Source: Chloroflexota bacterium (lineage in GTDB: Bacteria > Chloroflexota > Dehalococcoidia > Tepidiformales > Tepidiformaceae). From it: a stretch of 6,589 nt of DNA. Below are positions 1 through 4,913 of the stretch, in pieces. The notes beneath the pieces were generated by a model. That model searched no databases, was not told the DNA's origin, and worked only from the letters and a program-made list of their open reading frames with translations. Within the stretch, counting starts at the first letter, position 1. Each line of letters begins with the position of its first letter. The DNA is taken from assembly GCA_963169135.1 (NCBI GenBank), contig CAUJEQ010000126.1, forward strand, positions 1-6,589, in the 5' to 3' direction. Both the position numbers and the translations under genes were made by a program.

Positions 1-141
1 AAAGACTCATCGGCTGGCTGACGGACGTGAGGACCACCATCGCAGTTCGCCAGTGAGACCCCCATCGGTGGGAAAGCCTGTAGGACAATTCGGAGCCGAC
101 CTTCGCTGGACCGGGAGTTCAACTCTCCCGCGTCTCCACCA
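1..141 (+). ncRNA. ssrA: tmRNA (transfer-messenger RNA), 3' portion; 5' end lies outside the window
   Basis: tmRNA rescues ribosomes stalled on mRNAs lacking a stop codon, acting with SmpB as an alanine-charged tRNA mimic and then as a short mRNA for a degradation tag. Seen here: a T-arm with stem CGGGAG (112-117) and CTCCCG (125-130) around the loop TTCAACT, then an acceptor strand CGTCTCC (131-137), discriminator A and an encoded CCA ending at 141. The TGTAGGACAATTCGGA stretch before it resembles the conserved 3' end of known tmRNAs (E. coli has TGTAGGAATTTCGGA at the same place). CCCA-TCGG-TGGG (61-72) can form a hairpin consistent with the last pseudoknot. No anticodon arm or matching 5' acceptor strand (GGAGACG or GGGGACG) is present, which argues against an ordinary tRNA. 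The tag reading frame and 5' half must lie upstream. An intrinsic terminator follows 10 nt later. Confidence 0.75.
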
Positions 142-151
142 ACTCCAATCC

Positions 152-178
152 AGGGGCCCAGCAATTGGCCCCTTCTTT
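152..178 (+). terminator. Intrinsic (rho-independent) terminator of the tmRNA
   Basis: AGGGGCC (152-158) pairs perfectly with GGCCCCT (167-173) across an 8-nt loop, followed by the T-rich run TTCTTT (ending 178). It sits 10 nt after the tmRNA CCA and just before the stop codon of the convergent HHE gene (187), so it marks the end of the tmRNA transcript. On the minus strand the hairpin is not followed by T residues, so it should terminate mainly in the plus direction. Confidence 0.8.
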
Positions 179-186
179 CGTGCCCG

Positions 187-645
187 CTACCGGCGCAGAT
201 TGGCCGGGACCCATCCCTCAGGCCGCTTGCCCTCTTCGAACACGAGACGAACGGCTTTGGTGTCCTCGGCGTCCAGCACCTGGCCACTCGCCGGGTAGAG
301 GATTTGCTCCTCCTTGCTGTTGTGCGGTTCGAGCACCGAGGTCATCGCCGCCATCGCCGCCAGAGCACGCGTGCTGTCCACTCCGGCCGCGGCTTCGATG
401 GCGTCCAGAGCCTGCCAGATTTCGGCATGCTCCCGCAGCATCACGAACACCGGCCCGACCAGCCCACCGACGCGGAGGACCGGGAACAACGCTTCCTCTT
501 CGACGAAGATGTGGTGCCGCAGGGCCTCGGCGGCACGGCGGAACGACTCATCCAGCCGTTCGCCACGTTCCAGCCCCTCCCTGAACCGCTGAAGGTCCGC
601 ATCGATGGCACGATGGTCGTGCTCCAGCAGTTCCCCGACAGTCAT
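187..645 (-). CDS. Hemerythrin/HHE cation-binding domain protein
   Basis: 152-residue protein made almost entirely of one hemerythrin-like four-helix bundle. Such domains bind a non-heme diiron centre and serve in O2, NO or iron sensing and storage; the exact role of this one cannot be read from sequence. Likely iron ligands visible in order: His9/His11 (HDH) in helix 1, His44/His45 with Glu49 in helix 2 (HHIFVEEE), His73 in helix 3 (REH), and His108 with Glu112 in helix 4 (HNSKEE). There is no signal peptide or membrane segment, so it is probably cytoplasmic. The ATG at 643-645 puts HDH near the N-terminus as in relatives. AAGGA directly abuts the ATG and GGGGGG lies 7-12 nt upstream, so the ribosome site is not ideal. 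It is convergent with the tmRNA and divergent from the DinB-like gene, so it is transcribed alone. Confidence 0.88.
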   Translation of the reverse strand: MTVGELLEHDHRAIDADLQRFREGLERGERLDESFRRAAEALRHHIFVEEEALFPVLRVGGLVGPVFVMLREHAEIWQALDAIEAAAGVDSTRALAAMAAMTSVLEPHNSKEEQILYPASGQVLDAEDTKAVRLVFEEGKRPEGWVPANLRR

Positions 646-735
646 TCCTTGCCCCCCAATGTTTCGCGGCGGATGCAGTCGAGCCAGCCCGCGTCTTGGA
701 GTACAGGGTGCGACATGCCCGGCAAGACGGGCCGT

Positions 736-745
736 GACTTAAGTC
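736..745. promoter_or_regulatory. Perfect 10-bp palindrome, possible operator
   Basis: GACTTAAGTC reads identically on both strands and lies in the 278-nt intergenic region shared by the divergent HHE (-) and DinB-like (+) genes. A dyad of this size can be a half of a regulator site, but 10-bp palindromes also arise by chance. No matching second copy was seen nearby. Confidence 0.2.
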
Positions 746-811
746 GCACTCGCCGGTGGGCACGTAGTAAACCTCGTTCAGCTCGCCGCCCTGACCATCA
801 CGGTTGAGGAC

Positions 812-840
812 CAGGGTCGAAGATCTCAACGTCGACCCTG
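812..840. repeat. Perfect 9-bp inverted repeat (hairpin or operator) in the HHE/DinB intergenic region
   Basis: CAGGGTCGA (812-820) and TCGACCCTG (832-840) are exact reverse complements separated by 11 nt. In RNA this gives a stable GC-rich hairpin; in DNA a dyad with about two turns between arm centres, suitable for a dimeric regulator. No T-run follows on either strand, so it is not a standard terminator. It lies about 45 nt upstream of the proposed DinB-like -35 box. Confidence 0.45.
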
Positions 841-851
841 CCGCGCCGACG

Positions 852-874
852 CTGGAGTGAGCCACAGACTCCAG
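852..874. repeat. Second inverted repeat (7-bp arms) next to the first
   Basis: CTGGAGT (852-858) and ACTCCAG (868-874) are exact reverse complements with a 9-nt spacer. It begins 11 nt after the preceding 9-bp inverted repeat and ends 11 nt before the TTGAGC -35-like box. The arm sequences of the two repeats differ, so they are not copies of one element. Role unknown: regulator site, structured RNA, or chance. Confidence 0.35.
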
Positions 875-885
875 GCACGCCGGCC

Positions 886-915
886 TTGAGCATCCGTCCC
901 CACCGGGCGTACCGT
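886..915 (+). promoter_or_regulatory. Putative sigma70-type promoter of the DinB-like gene, probably leaderless
   Basis: TTGAGC (886-891) matches 4 of 6 bases of the -35 consensus and TACCGT (910-915) fits the TAnnnT form of a -10 box, with an 18-bp spacer. The -10 box ends 8 nt before the ATG at 924, so transcription would start at or next to the start codon. There is no Shine-Dalgarno sequence, as expected for a leaderless mRNA. Confidence 0.4.
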
Positions 916-923
916 CTCGGCGT

Positions 924-1520
924 ATGGCGTCGATCTGGGTGGAGAGCCTCGGCCGCAGCTTCGAACAGGTCCTTGATCTGTTGGCCGCGGCGGTTCACGA
1001 CTGCACGGACGAGCTGTGGGAAACCCCCATGTGGCAGGTCCCGGCGCCCGACCCCGAGCGCCAGTTCCTCGGTCCGGACTGGAATCCCATCACCGACCCC
1101 GCACAGCGCCGCGCCCTGGCCCAGCAGTGGGTCCAGCGATGGGCGACCCCGTGGAGCGTGGCGTGGCACGCACTCGAAGTTCTCGACTACGAACTGAACG
1201 GCGAGTTCGGACCCTGGGCCCCGCCGCCTCCGTTCACCGGCCACCCGCACTGGCGGGACCTCACGAGCTTGCCGAAGGCGTGGACACGACCGGAGATGCT
1301 CGGATATGTCGACTACTGCCGCCAGCGCGTACGCAGCACGCTCGCCGGCATGACCGGCGAGAAGGCCGCGACACCGCTGCCGCCGGCTCACCGCTACAGG
1401 GGTCAGCCGCACGCCTGGATCATCTCCGGTCTCGTGGGGCACACGACAGAGCACGCGACGCAGATCCGGCAGTTCATCACCGCGGCCGGGATCGCGCCCG
1501 GCACGCAGCACGGCCCATGA
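924..1520 (+). CDS. DinB-like / mycothiol-dependent maleylpyruvate isomerase-fold metal-binding protein
   Basis: 198-residue protein with features of the DinB/YfiT-like four-helix superfamily. Members bind a divalent metal through three histidines; some are low-molecular-weight thiol S-transferases, but many have no known reaction. Seen: His82 in an AWHALE helix, and His173 and His177 in GHTTEHATQIRQF, the usual C-terminal helix signature HxxxHxxQI. Together these make the expected triad. The middle part (residues about 97-118) is a Pro/Trp-rich loop of the kind seen in the larger members of the group. No signal peptide or membrane helix; probably cytoplasmic. The substrate cannot be inferred. 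The gene is transcribed alone, divergent from HHE and convergent with the MOSC gene 42 nt downstream; no terminator hairpin was seen in that gap. Confidence 0.72.
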   Translation: MASIWVESLGRSFEQVLDLLAAAVHDCTDELWETPMWQVPAPDPERQFLGPDWNPITDPAQRRALAQQWVQRWATPWSVAWHALEVLDYELNGEFGPWAPPPPFTGHPHWRDLTSLPKAWTRPEMLGYVDYCRQRVRSTLAGMTGEKAATPLPPAHRYRGQPHAWIISGLVGHTTEHATQIRQFITAAGIAPGTQHGP

Positions 1521-1562
1521 CATCGCCGCAGCTCGCCGGACATGACGCGCGGTCGCTGCCGG

Positions 1563-2249
1563 CTATGCGATGGCGACCGCGTCGCCTACGCGGACCTCGC
1601 CGGGGACAAGCACTGACCCGTACACGCCGGCGTAGACCCCATTCAGCTCTCCGGCGGCTTTGAGCACGGCCGGGGTCGAGGCGCCGGATTCCGGGTCAAG
1701 GGTGATCATCTGGCAGCGGCGGTCCTGCTCGTGGACCGCGATGACGACGCCGCCAAGGCGCACCTGCCGGCCTACCCACGCTTTCTCCGCGAACGGGGTA
1801 TCGCCGAGGTCGACCACGAAGTTCATGCGGAAGCGTCGATGGTCGACCGGCACCCCGGCCGCTTCGGAGAGCGCCCGGACGGTCGCGGTGGAGATGACCG
1901 AGACGTAGGCGACATCCTGGCATCCGCGGTAGTCGGAATGCAGGACTGCGCCGCGCCCGGTCCAGCTGTGCAGCTGGGCAGCGAATTCCGGCGACCCCAG
2001 TTCGAACTCGCCCGCGGGAGAGTGCACGCGCATCGCCGGCCAGCCGCCCTCACCGACGATCGGGGTGCACTGGAGCAGCTGCGGGCATTCCCGTCCGGTG
2101 AGCCAGGGGAACGGCGTGTGCACGCCTTCCTGGACGAACGCGAACGAGCGGTCGAGCGGAAGACCGTGGAAGCCAACGGCGATGGACTCAAGTTCCTCCC
2201 CGCGCATCGACTTCACGGGGTAGCGGGTGATGTGCAGTAACCGGCTCAC
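1563..2249 (-). CDS. MOSC-domain protein (MOSC N-terminal beta-barrel plus MOSC domain)
   Basis: 228 residues from the GTG at 2249. MOSC proteins are related to the C-terminal domain of molybdenum-cofactor sulfurase and to the mARC/YcbX/YiiM molybdoenzymes; they carry or transfer sulfur, or bind Mo cofactor, via a conserved cysteine. Seen: the N-terminal barrel start with YPVKSM (residues 10-15), RFRMNFVVD (139-147), and DRRCQMITLDPESG containing Cys179, which matches the family Cys followed by a D-P-x-(T/S)-G turn. GDAV near the end is the usual last strand. An in-frame TTG at 2291 would add 14 residues without family resemblance and would overlap the ribosome site of the divergent lipoprotein; GTG 2249 fits the family start and is preferred. 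No Shine-Dalgarno precedes it; a -10-like CAGACT ends 6 nt upstream. No molybdenum-cofactor genes are in the window. Confidence 0.85.
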   Translation of the reverse strand: MSRLLHITRYPVKSMRGEELESIAVGFHGLPLDRSFAFVQEGVHTPFPWLTGRECPQLLQCTPIVGEGGWPAMRVHSPAGEFELGSPEFAAQLHSWTGRGAVLHSDYRGCQDVAYVSVISTATVRALSEAAGVPVDHRRFRMNFVVDLGDTPFAEKAWVGRQVRLGGVVIAVHEQDRRCQMITLDPESGASTPAVLKAAGELNGVYAGVYGSVLVPGEVRVGDAVAIA

Positions 2250-2254
2250 GTGTG

Positions 2255-2284
2255 TAGTCTGCGCCAGCGGCCACGACGGGTCGA
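2255..2284. promoter_or_regulatory. Putative overlapping divergent promoters for the MOSC gene (-) and lipoprotein (+)
   Basis: Only 44 nt separate the GTG of the MOSC gene (2249) from the ATG of the lipoprotein (2294). Minus strand: TCGACC (2279-2284) as -35, 17-bp spacer, CAGACT (2256-2261) as -10, then 6 nt to GTG. Plus strand: TAGTCT (2255-2260) fits TAnnnT, with a weak TGTGCA (2231-2236) 18 bp upstream inside the MOSC gene. The two -10 boxes overlap by five bases on opposite strands, so both genes may use one opening site. The matches are modest. Confidence 0.3.
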
Positions 2285-2293
2285 GGATCAACC

Positions 2294-2692
2294 ATGAACC
2301 GAAAACAGTTCCCGCTCCACACGCGTTCAGCCTGGCTCGTCCTGGCTGCGATGTTGCTGCTCGCCGGCTGCAGTTCGAGCGGCGGCGAGGAACTGAAGGA
2401 CCTTTCCGACGGAAAGCTCGCGCCAGAATCGGCCACGCTCAAATGGGAGCGCGAGATCCAGGCGACGACGATTCCACGCCACATCATCAGGCGATACACA
2501 GCGCCAGACCCGGCGGCGGCAGTGGCCCGCTACTACAACGATGCGCTCACCGGCCGAGGCTGGGAGGCGGCGCCCGGCGCGGATGCCGACTATGCAGAGT
2601 GGACACACGAAGGGATGGTCATCTCGCTCGTCTTCGAACCAGACGCGAGCGCCGGCAGCGAATGGTCGCTGGCCCTGTTCGCCGCTCCGTGA
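2294..2692 (+). CDS. Small predicted lipoprotein of unknown function
   Basis: 132 residues. The N-terminus is a typical lipoprotein signal: basic MNRKQF, a hydrophobic core (about residues 13-24), and the lipobox LAGC with Cys26 as the lipidated residue, followed by a Ser/Gly linker (CSSSGG). The mature part is about 107 residues with a predicted mixed alpha/beta fold; RYTAPDPAAAVARYYNDALTGRGW (split here as RYTAPDPAAAVARYY and NDALTGRGW) resembles the aromatic-helix-GW pattern seen in assorted small secreted domains, but no named family was recognised. The protein should be anchored on the outer face of the cytoplasmic membrane. GAGGA (2283-2287) lies 6 nt before the ATG, a good ribosome site that fixes this start. 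The stop codon TGA (2690-2692) directly abuts the stop of convergent ispG. Function unknown. Confidence 0.82.
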   Translation: MNRKQFPLHTRSAWLVLAAMLLLAGCSSSGGEELKDLSDGKLAPESATLKWEREIQATTIPRHIIRRYTAPDPAAAVARYYNDALTGRGWEAAPGADADYAEWTHEGMVISLVFEPDASAGSEWSLALFAAP

Positions 2693-3859
2693 TCAGGCGG
2701 TCGTCAGGCTCTGCTTCTTCTCTTCGATGATCGCGTCGAGCTCGACCTTCAGCCGGTCGAGGACGACGTCGTAGGGGAACGCGCCTAGCTCGTGTTCGCC
2801 CTTCTTCAGGTTCACGAAGTTCGGGGCGCACCAGAGTCCCAGGTCGGCGTCGTCCGTCTCGCCGGGGCCGTTCACGCGGCAGCCCATGACAGCGATAGTT
2901 ATGTCGTGTTCCTTCGCATAGGCCGACATCTCCTTCACCTTGAAGGCGAGGTCAACGAACGCTTCGTTTTCGACGCGGCTGCAGCTGGGGCAGCTGATGA
3001 TGTTGAGTCCGTGGTCCTGGAACACCGGGACCGAGCGGAACCGTCCAGCTTCGACATCGGCGATGATCTGCTTGCCGGCCTCAACTTCGCGCCACTTTTC
3101 CGCGAAGGGGAGCGTGAGCGAGACGCGCAGGGTGTCGCCGATCCCGCGGCTGAGGAGCTGCTCGAAGGCGATGCGGGTCTTGATGACGCCGTCCGGGAGC
3201 ATCCCGGCCTCCGTGACGCCAAGGTGCAGCGGCACCTCGGGGCGGGCTGCGGCGAAGCGGGTATTGCCTTCGATGACTTTGCGCGGGTCGCTGTCTTTCA
3301 TCGAAACGACGTAGCGGTTGAAGCCAAGGTCGTCGAGGATGCGGCAGTGCTCCATGGCGCTCTCGACCATGGCGCTGACGCCATCGAGTTCGCGCGGGTC
3401 GGCCCCTTCGAACTTTTCGGCCATCTCGGGGTCGACTGAGCCGCAGTTCACGCCCACGCGCAGCGCAAGGTCGTGCTTCATGGCGGTCTCGGCGATGAGC
3501 GCGACCTTATCGCGCACGGGCTTCTGCTTCTCATGGTGGTAGAGGTGGCCGGGGTTGTAACGCACCTTGTTCACGTGCGGGGCCACGTCGGCCACCAGGC
3601 GGTAGTTCTCCTGGAGGTCGACAACGAGGTTGGCTTCGGGCACGCGGGCGCGAATCTCGGCGAGCGCTTCCACGTCCTTTGTGCTATCGACGGCGATGCG
3701 GACGAGCCCGGCGCCGGCTTCATGCAGCATGCGGGCCTGGCTGGTGGTGGCGTCGATGTCGGTGGTCTTCGTGGCGCACATCGACTGGACGACGATGGGG
3801 TTGCCGCCACCGATGGTGACGCTGCCGGCGCGGACAGGGCGCGTGTTTGCTCGCTTCAT
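2693..3859 (-). CDS. ispG: 4-hydroxy-3-methylbut-2-en-1-yl diphosphate synthase (HMBPP synthase, GcpE)
   Basis: 388 residues, full length for the bacterial two-domain form. IspG is the penultimate enzyme of the MEP isoprenoid pathway; in the cytoplasm it reductively opens MEcPP to HMBPP using a [4Fe-4S] cluster and a ferredoxin- or flavodoxin-type donor. Seen: the N-terminal TIM-barrel start with GGGNPIVVQSM (17-27), VRIAVDS (53-59), RYNPGH (100-105), RVGVNCGS (134-141) and MKDSD (187-191); then the cluster-binding domain with CPSCSR (Cys290, Cys293) and MGCRVNGPGE (Cys327, Glu334). These match the three cysteines and one glutamate that bind the cluster in characterised enzymes. The downstream segment DADLGLWCAPNFVNLKKG differs from the E. 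coli-type ending and adds Cys344. It starts at ATG 3859 with no Shine-Dalgarno, behind an extended -10 box. Divergent from the MBL gene; convergent and abutting the lipoprotein. No other MEP gene is in the window. Confidence 0.96.
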   Translation of the reverse strand: MKRANTRPVRAGSVTIGGGNPIVVQSMCATKTTDIDATTSQARMLHEAGAGLVRIAVDSTKDVEALAEIRARVPEANLVVDLQENYRLVADVAPHVNKVRYNPGHLYHHEKQKPVRDKVALIAETAMKHDLALRVGVNCGSVDPEMAEKFEGADPRELDGVSAMVESAMEHCRILDDLGFNRYVVSMKDSDPRKVIEGNTRFAAARPEVPLHLGVTEAGMLPDGVIKTRIAFEQLLSRGIGDTLRVSLTLPFAEKWREVEAGKQIIADVEAGRFRSVPVFQDHGLNIISCPSCSRVENEAFVDLAFKVKEMSAYAKEHDITIAVMGCRVNGPGETDDADLGLWCAPNFVNLKKGEHELGAFPYDVVLDRLKVELDAIIEEKKQSLTTA

Positions 3860-3865
3860 GCGCCA

Positions 3866-3874
3866 AGTGTATCA
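3866..3874 (-). promoter_or_regulatory. Extended -10 promoter element of ispG, leaderless start
   Basis: On the minus strand TGATACACT reads as an extended -10 element (TGn followed by TACACT, which fits TAnnnT). It ends 6 nt before the ispG ATG, placing the transcription start at or next to the start codon. No -35 hexamer resembling TTGACA was found at 17-18 bp, which an extended -10 can tolerate. No Shine-Dalgarno lies between. Confidence 0.5.
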
Positions 3875-3914
3875 ATCGGCCCGGTTGCACGTGGTTAGCG
3901 TGACGGCCACCGGC

Positions 3915-3920
3915 AGGAGG
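3915..3920 (+). promoter_or_regulatory. Strong ribosome binding site for the MBL-fold gene
   Basis: AGGAGG is a perfect Shine-Dalgarno core, 5 nt before the ATG at 3926. It fixes this start and contrasts with the SD-less starts of ispG, the MOSC gene and the DinB-like gene in the same window. Confidence 0.85.
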
Positions 3921-3925
3921 GTCCG

Positions 3926-4894
3926 ATGGAGACGATTCCGCTCAAGGAAGCTGAAGGTCTGGAGATCACGGTGCTCGTGGACAACACGATCGACGCCCTC
4001 CTGCCTGGTGACGAGGAGGTGCGTCGAAATCCGTGGGTACAGGTCGCGAACCCGGTGATCGAGGGTGGCCTGACAAACGCCACCCTCCGCGCCGAGCACG
4101 GCTTTTCGGCGCTCGTGACCGTGACCATCGAGGGCGAACGCCACACCCTGCTGTTCGATGCGGGCGTCAGCCCAAACGGGCTGGTCGAAAATATGGACCG
4201 GCTGCAAGTCGAGGCGAGGGACCTTGAAGCGGTCGTGCTTTCGCACGGGCACTTCGACCACACCGGGGGCCTCGACGGGCTCTCGCAGCGGCTGGGCAAG
4301 GCCGGAATGCCGTTGCTGGCCCACCGCAAAGCCTATACAAAGCGGCGAAGTGCGCCGCCCGGCGGTCAGTCACTACCGCTGCCGCCGCCCGCACGAGTCG
4401 CGCTGGAAGGAGCGGGGTTCGAGCTCATCGACAGTGACGATCCGTCGCTCCTGTTCCGCGAGAGCCTGCTGCTGACGGGCGAAGTGCCCCGGGTGACCGA
4501 GTTCGAGCAGGGGTTCCCGTTCTTCCAGGAGGAGACGGACCAGGGCTGGGTGCCCGAGCCGCACCTCGCCGACGACCAGGCACTGGTGGTCAACGTGGCC
4601 GGCAAGGGGCTGGTGGTGCTCACCGGCTGCGGCCACTCGGGAATCGTCAACATCGTGACGCGTGCCAAACAGGTGACTGGCGTCGAGGAGGTTCACGCGG
4701 TCATCGGCGGCTTCCACCTGCCGGGCGCCTACTTCGAGCAGTTCATCCCGCGGACGGTTGACGCACTGCGTGGCTTTGCGCCCCGGCTGGTGGTGCCTGC
4801 CCACTGCACCGGCTACAAAGCCACACATGCGATTGCGGCTGCCATGCCCGACGCATTTGTACAGAATGCCGTCGGCACAACCTTTTTGTTGTGA
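3926..4894 (+). CDS. MBL-fold metallo-hydrolase, dihydropterin-ribofuranosylaminobenzene-phosphate synthase-like (COG1237 type)
   Basis: 322 residues with a metallo-beta-lactamase fold. Seen: LLFDAG (75-80), the metal-binding motif SHGHFDHTGG with His107, His109, Asp111 and His112, then TGCGHSGIVN with Cys235 and His237, GGFHL with His264, and a C-terminal PAHCTGYKA with His293. This combination, with the ITVLVDN start near residue 14, is characteristic of the group named after the archaeal methanopterin-pathway enzyme that joins a dihydropterin to ribofuranosylaminobenzene phosphate. Bacteria without methanopterin often carry homologues whose substrate is unknown, so the enzyme name should not be transferred. 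No signal peptide; cytoplasmic. A perfect AGGAGG precedes the ATG. A weak TAGCGT (3896-3901) could be its -10 box. No pterin or folate genes are nearby. It is transcribed alone and ends 6 nt before the stop of the convergent copper ATPase. Confidence 0.88.
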   Translation: METIPLKEAEGLEITVLVDNTIDALLPGDEEVRRNPWVQVANPVIEGGLTNATLRAEHGFSALVTVTIEGERHTLLFDAGVSPNGLVENMDRLQVEARDLEAVVLSHGHFDHTGGLDGLSQRLGKAGMPLLAHRKAYTKRRSAPPGGQSLPLPPPARVALEGAGFELIDSDDPSLLFRESLLLTGEVPRVTEFEQGFPFFQEETDQGWVPEPHLADDQALVVNVAGKGLVVLTGCGHSGIVNIVTRAKQVTGVEEVHAVIGGFHLPGAYFEQFIPRTVDALRGFAPRLVVPAHCTGYKATHAIAAAMPDAFVQNAVGTTFLL

Positions 4895-4895
4895 A

Positions 4896-4913
4896 CCGGG
4901 TCAGTTGACCCGG
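4896..4913. repeat. Perfect inverted repeat at the MBL/copper-ATPase junction, containing the ATPase stop codon
   Basis: CCGGGTCAGTTGACCCGG is an 8-bp perfect dyad with a 2-nt centre; as RNA it would form a 7-bp GC-rich stem with an AGTT loop. It begins one base after the MBL stop codon and includes the ATPase stop (TCA on the plus strand, 4901-4903). Neither strand has a T-run after the stem, so it is not a classic intrinsic terminator, but a hairpin here could stall or protect the 3' ends of both convergent mRNAs. Confidence 0.5.

Noticed and set aside
54..141. An ordinary class II tRNA or tRNA-Sec ending at the CCA (141)
   Set aside because: GAGAC at 55-59 can pair with part of the acceptor strand, but the terminal pairs fail, no anticodon stem-loop forms, and no TCA anticodon is present. 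The sequence before the T-arm fits tmRNA better.
688..696. CCCGCGTCT repeats nine bases of the tmRNA 3' end (127-135), a possible attachment-site duplicate left by an integrated element
   Set aside because: Nine bases in GC-rich DNA are easily chance, the match stops before CCACCA, and no integrase gene lies between or nearby.
1731..2240. Plus-strand open frame of 169 codons
   Set aside because: Opposite the MOSC gene, with no recognisable motif and no ribosome site.
2250..2291. Upstream TTG start adding 14 residues to the MOSC protein
   Set aside because: TTG is a rare start, no ribosome site precedes it, the added residues do not look like the family N-terminus, and it would leave only 2 nt to the divergent lipoprotein start.
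2792..3439. Plus-strand open frame of 215 codons
   Set aside because: Lies wholly opposite ispG and shows only the shadow composition of that gene.
4896..4913. Intrinsic terminator for the MBL gene or copper ATPase
   Set aside because: The hairpin is good, but no T-run follows it on either strand; the nearby CTTTTT lies on the wrong side, inside the MBL coding sequence.
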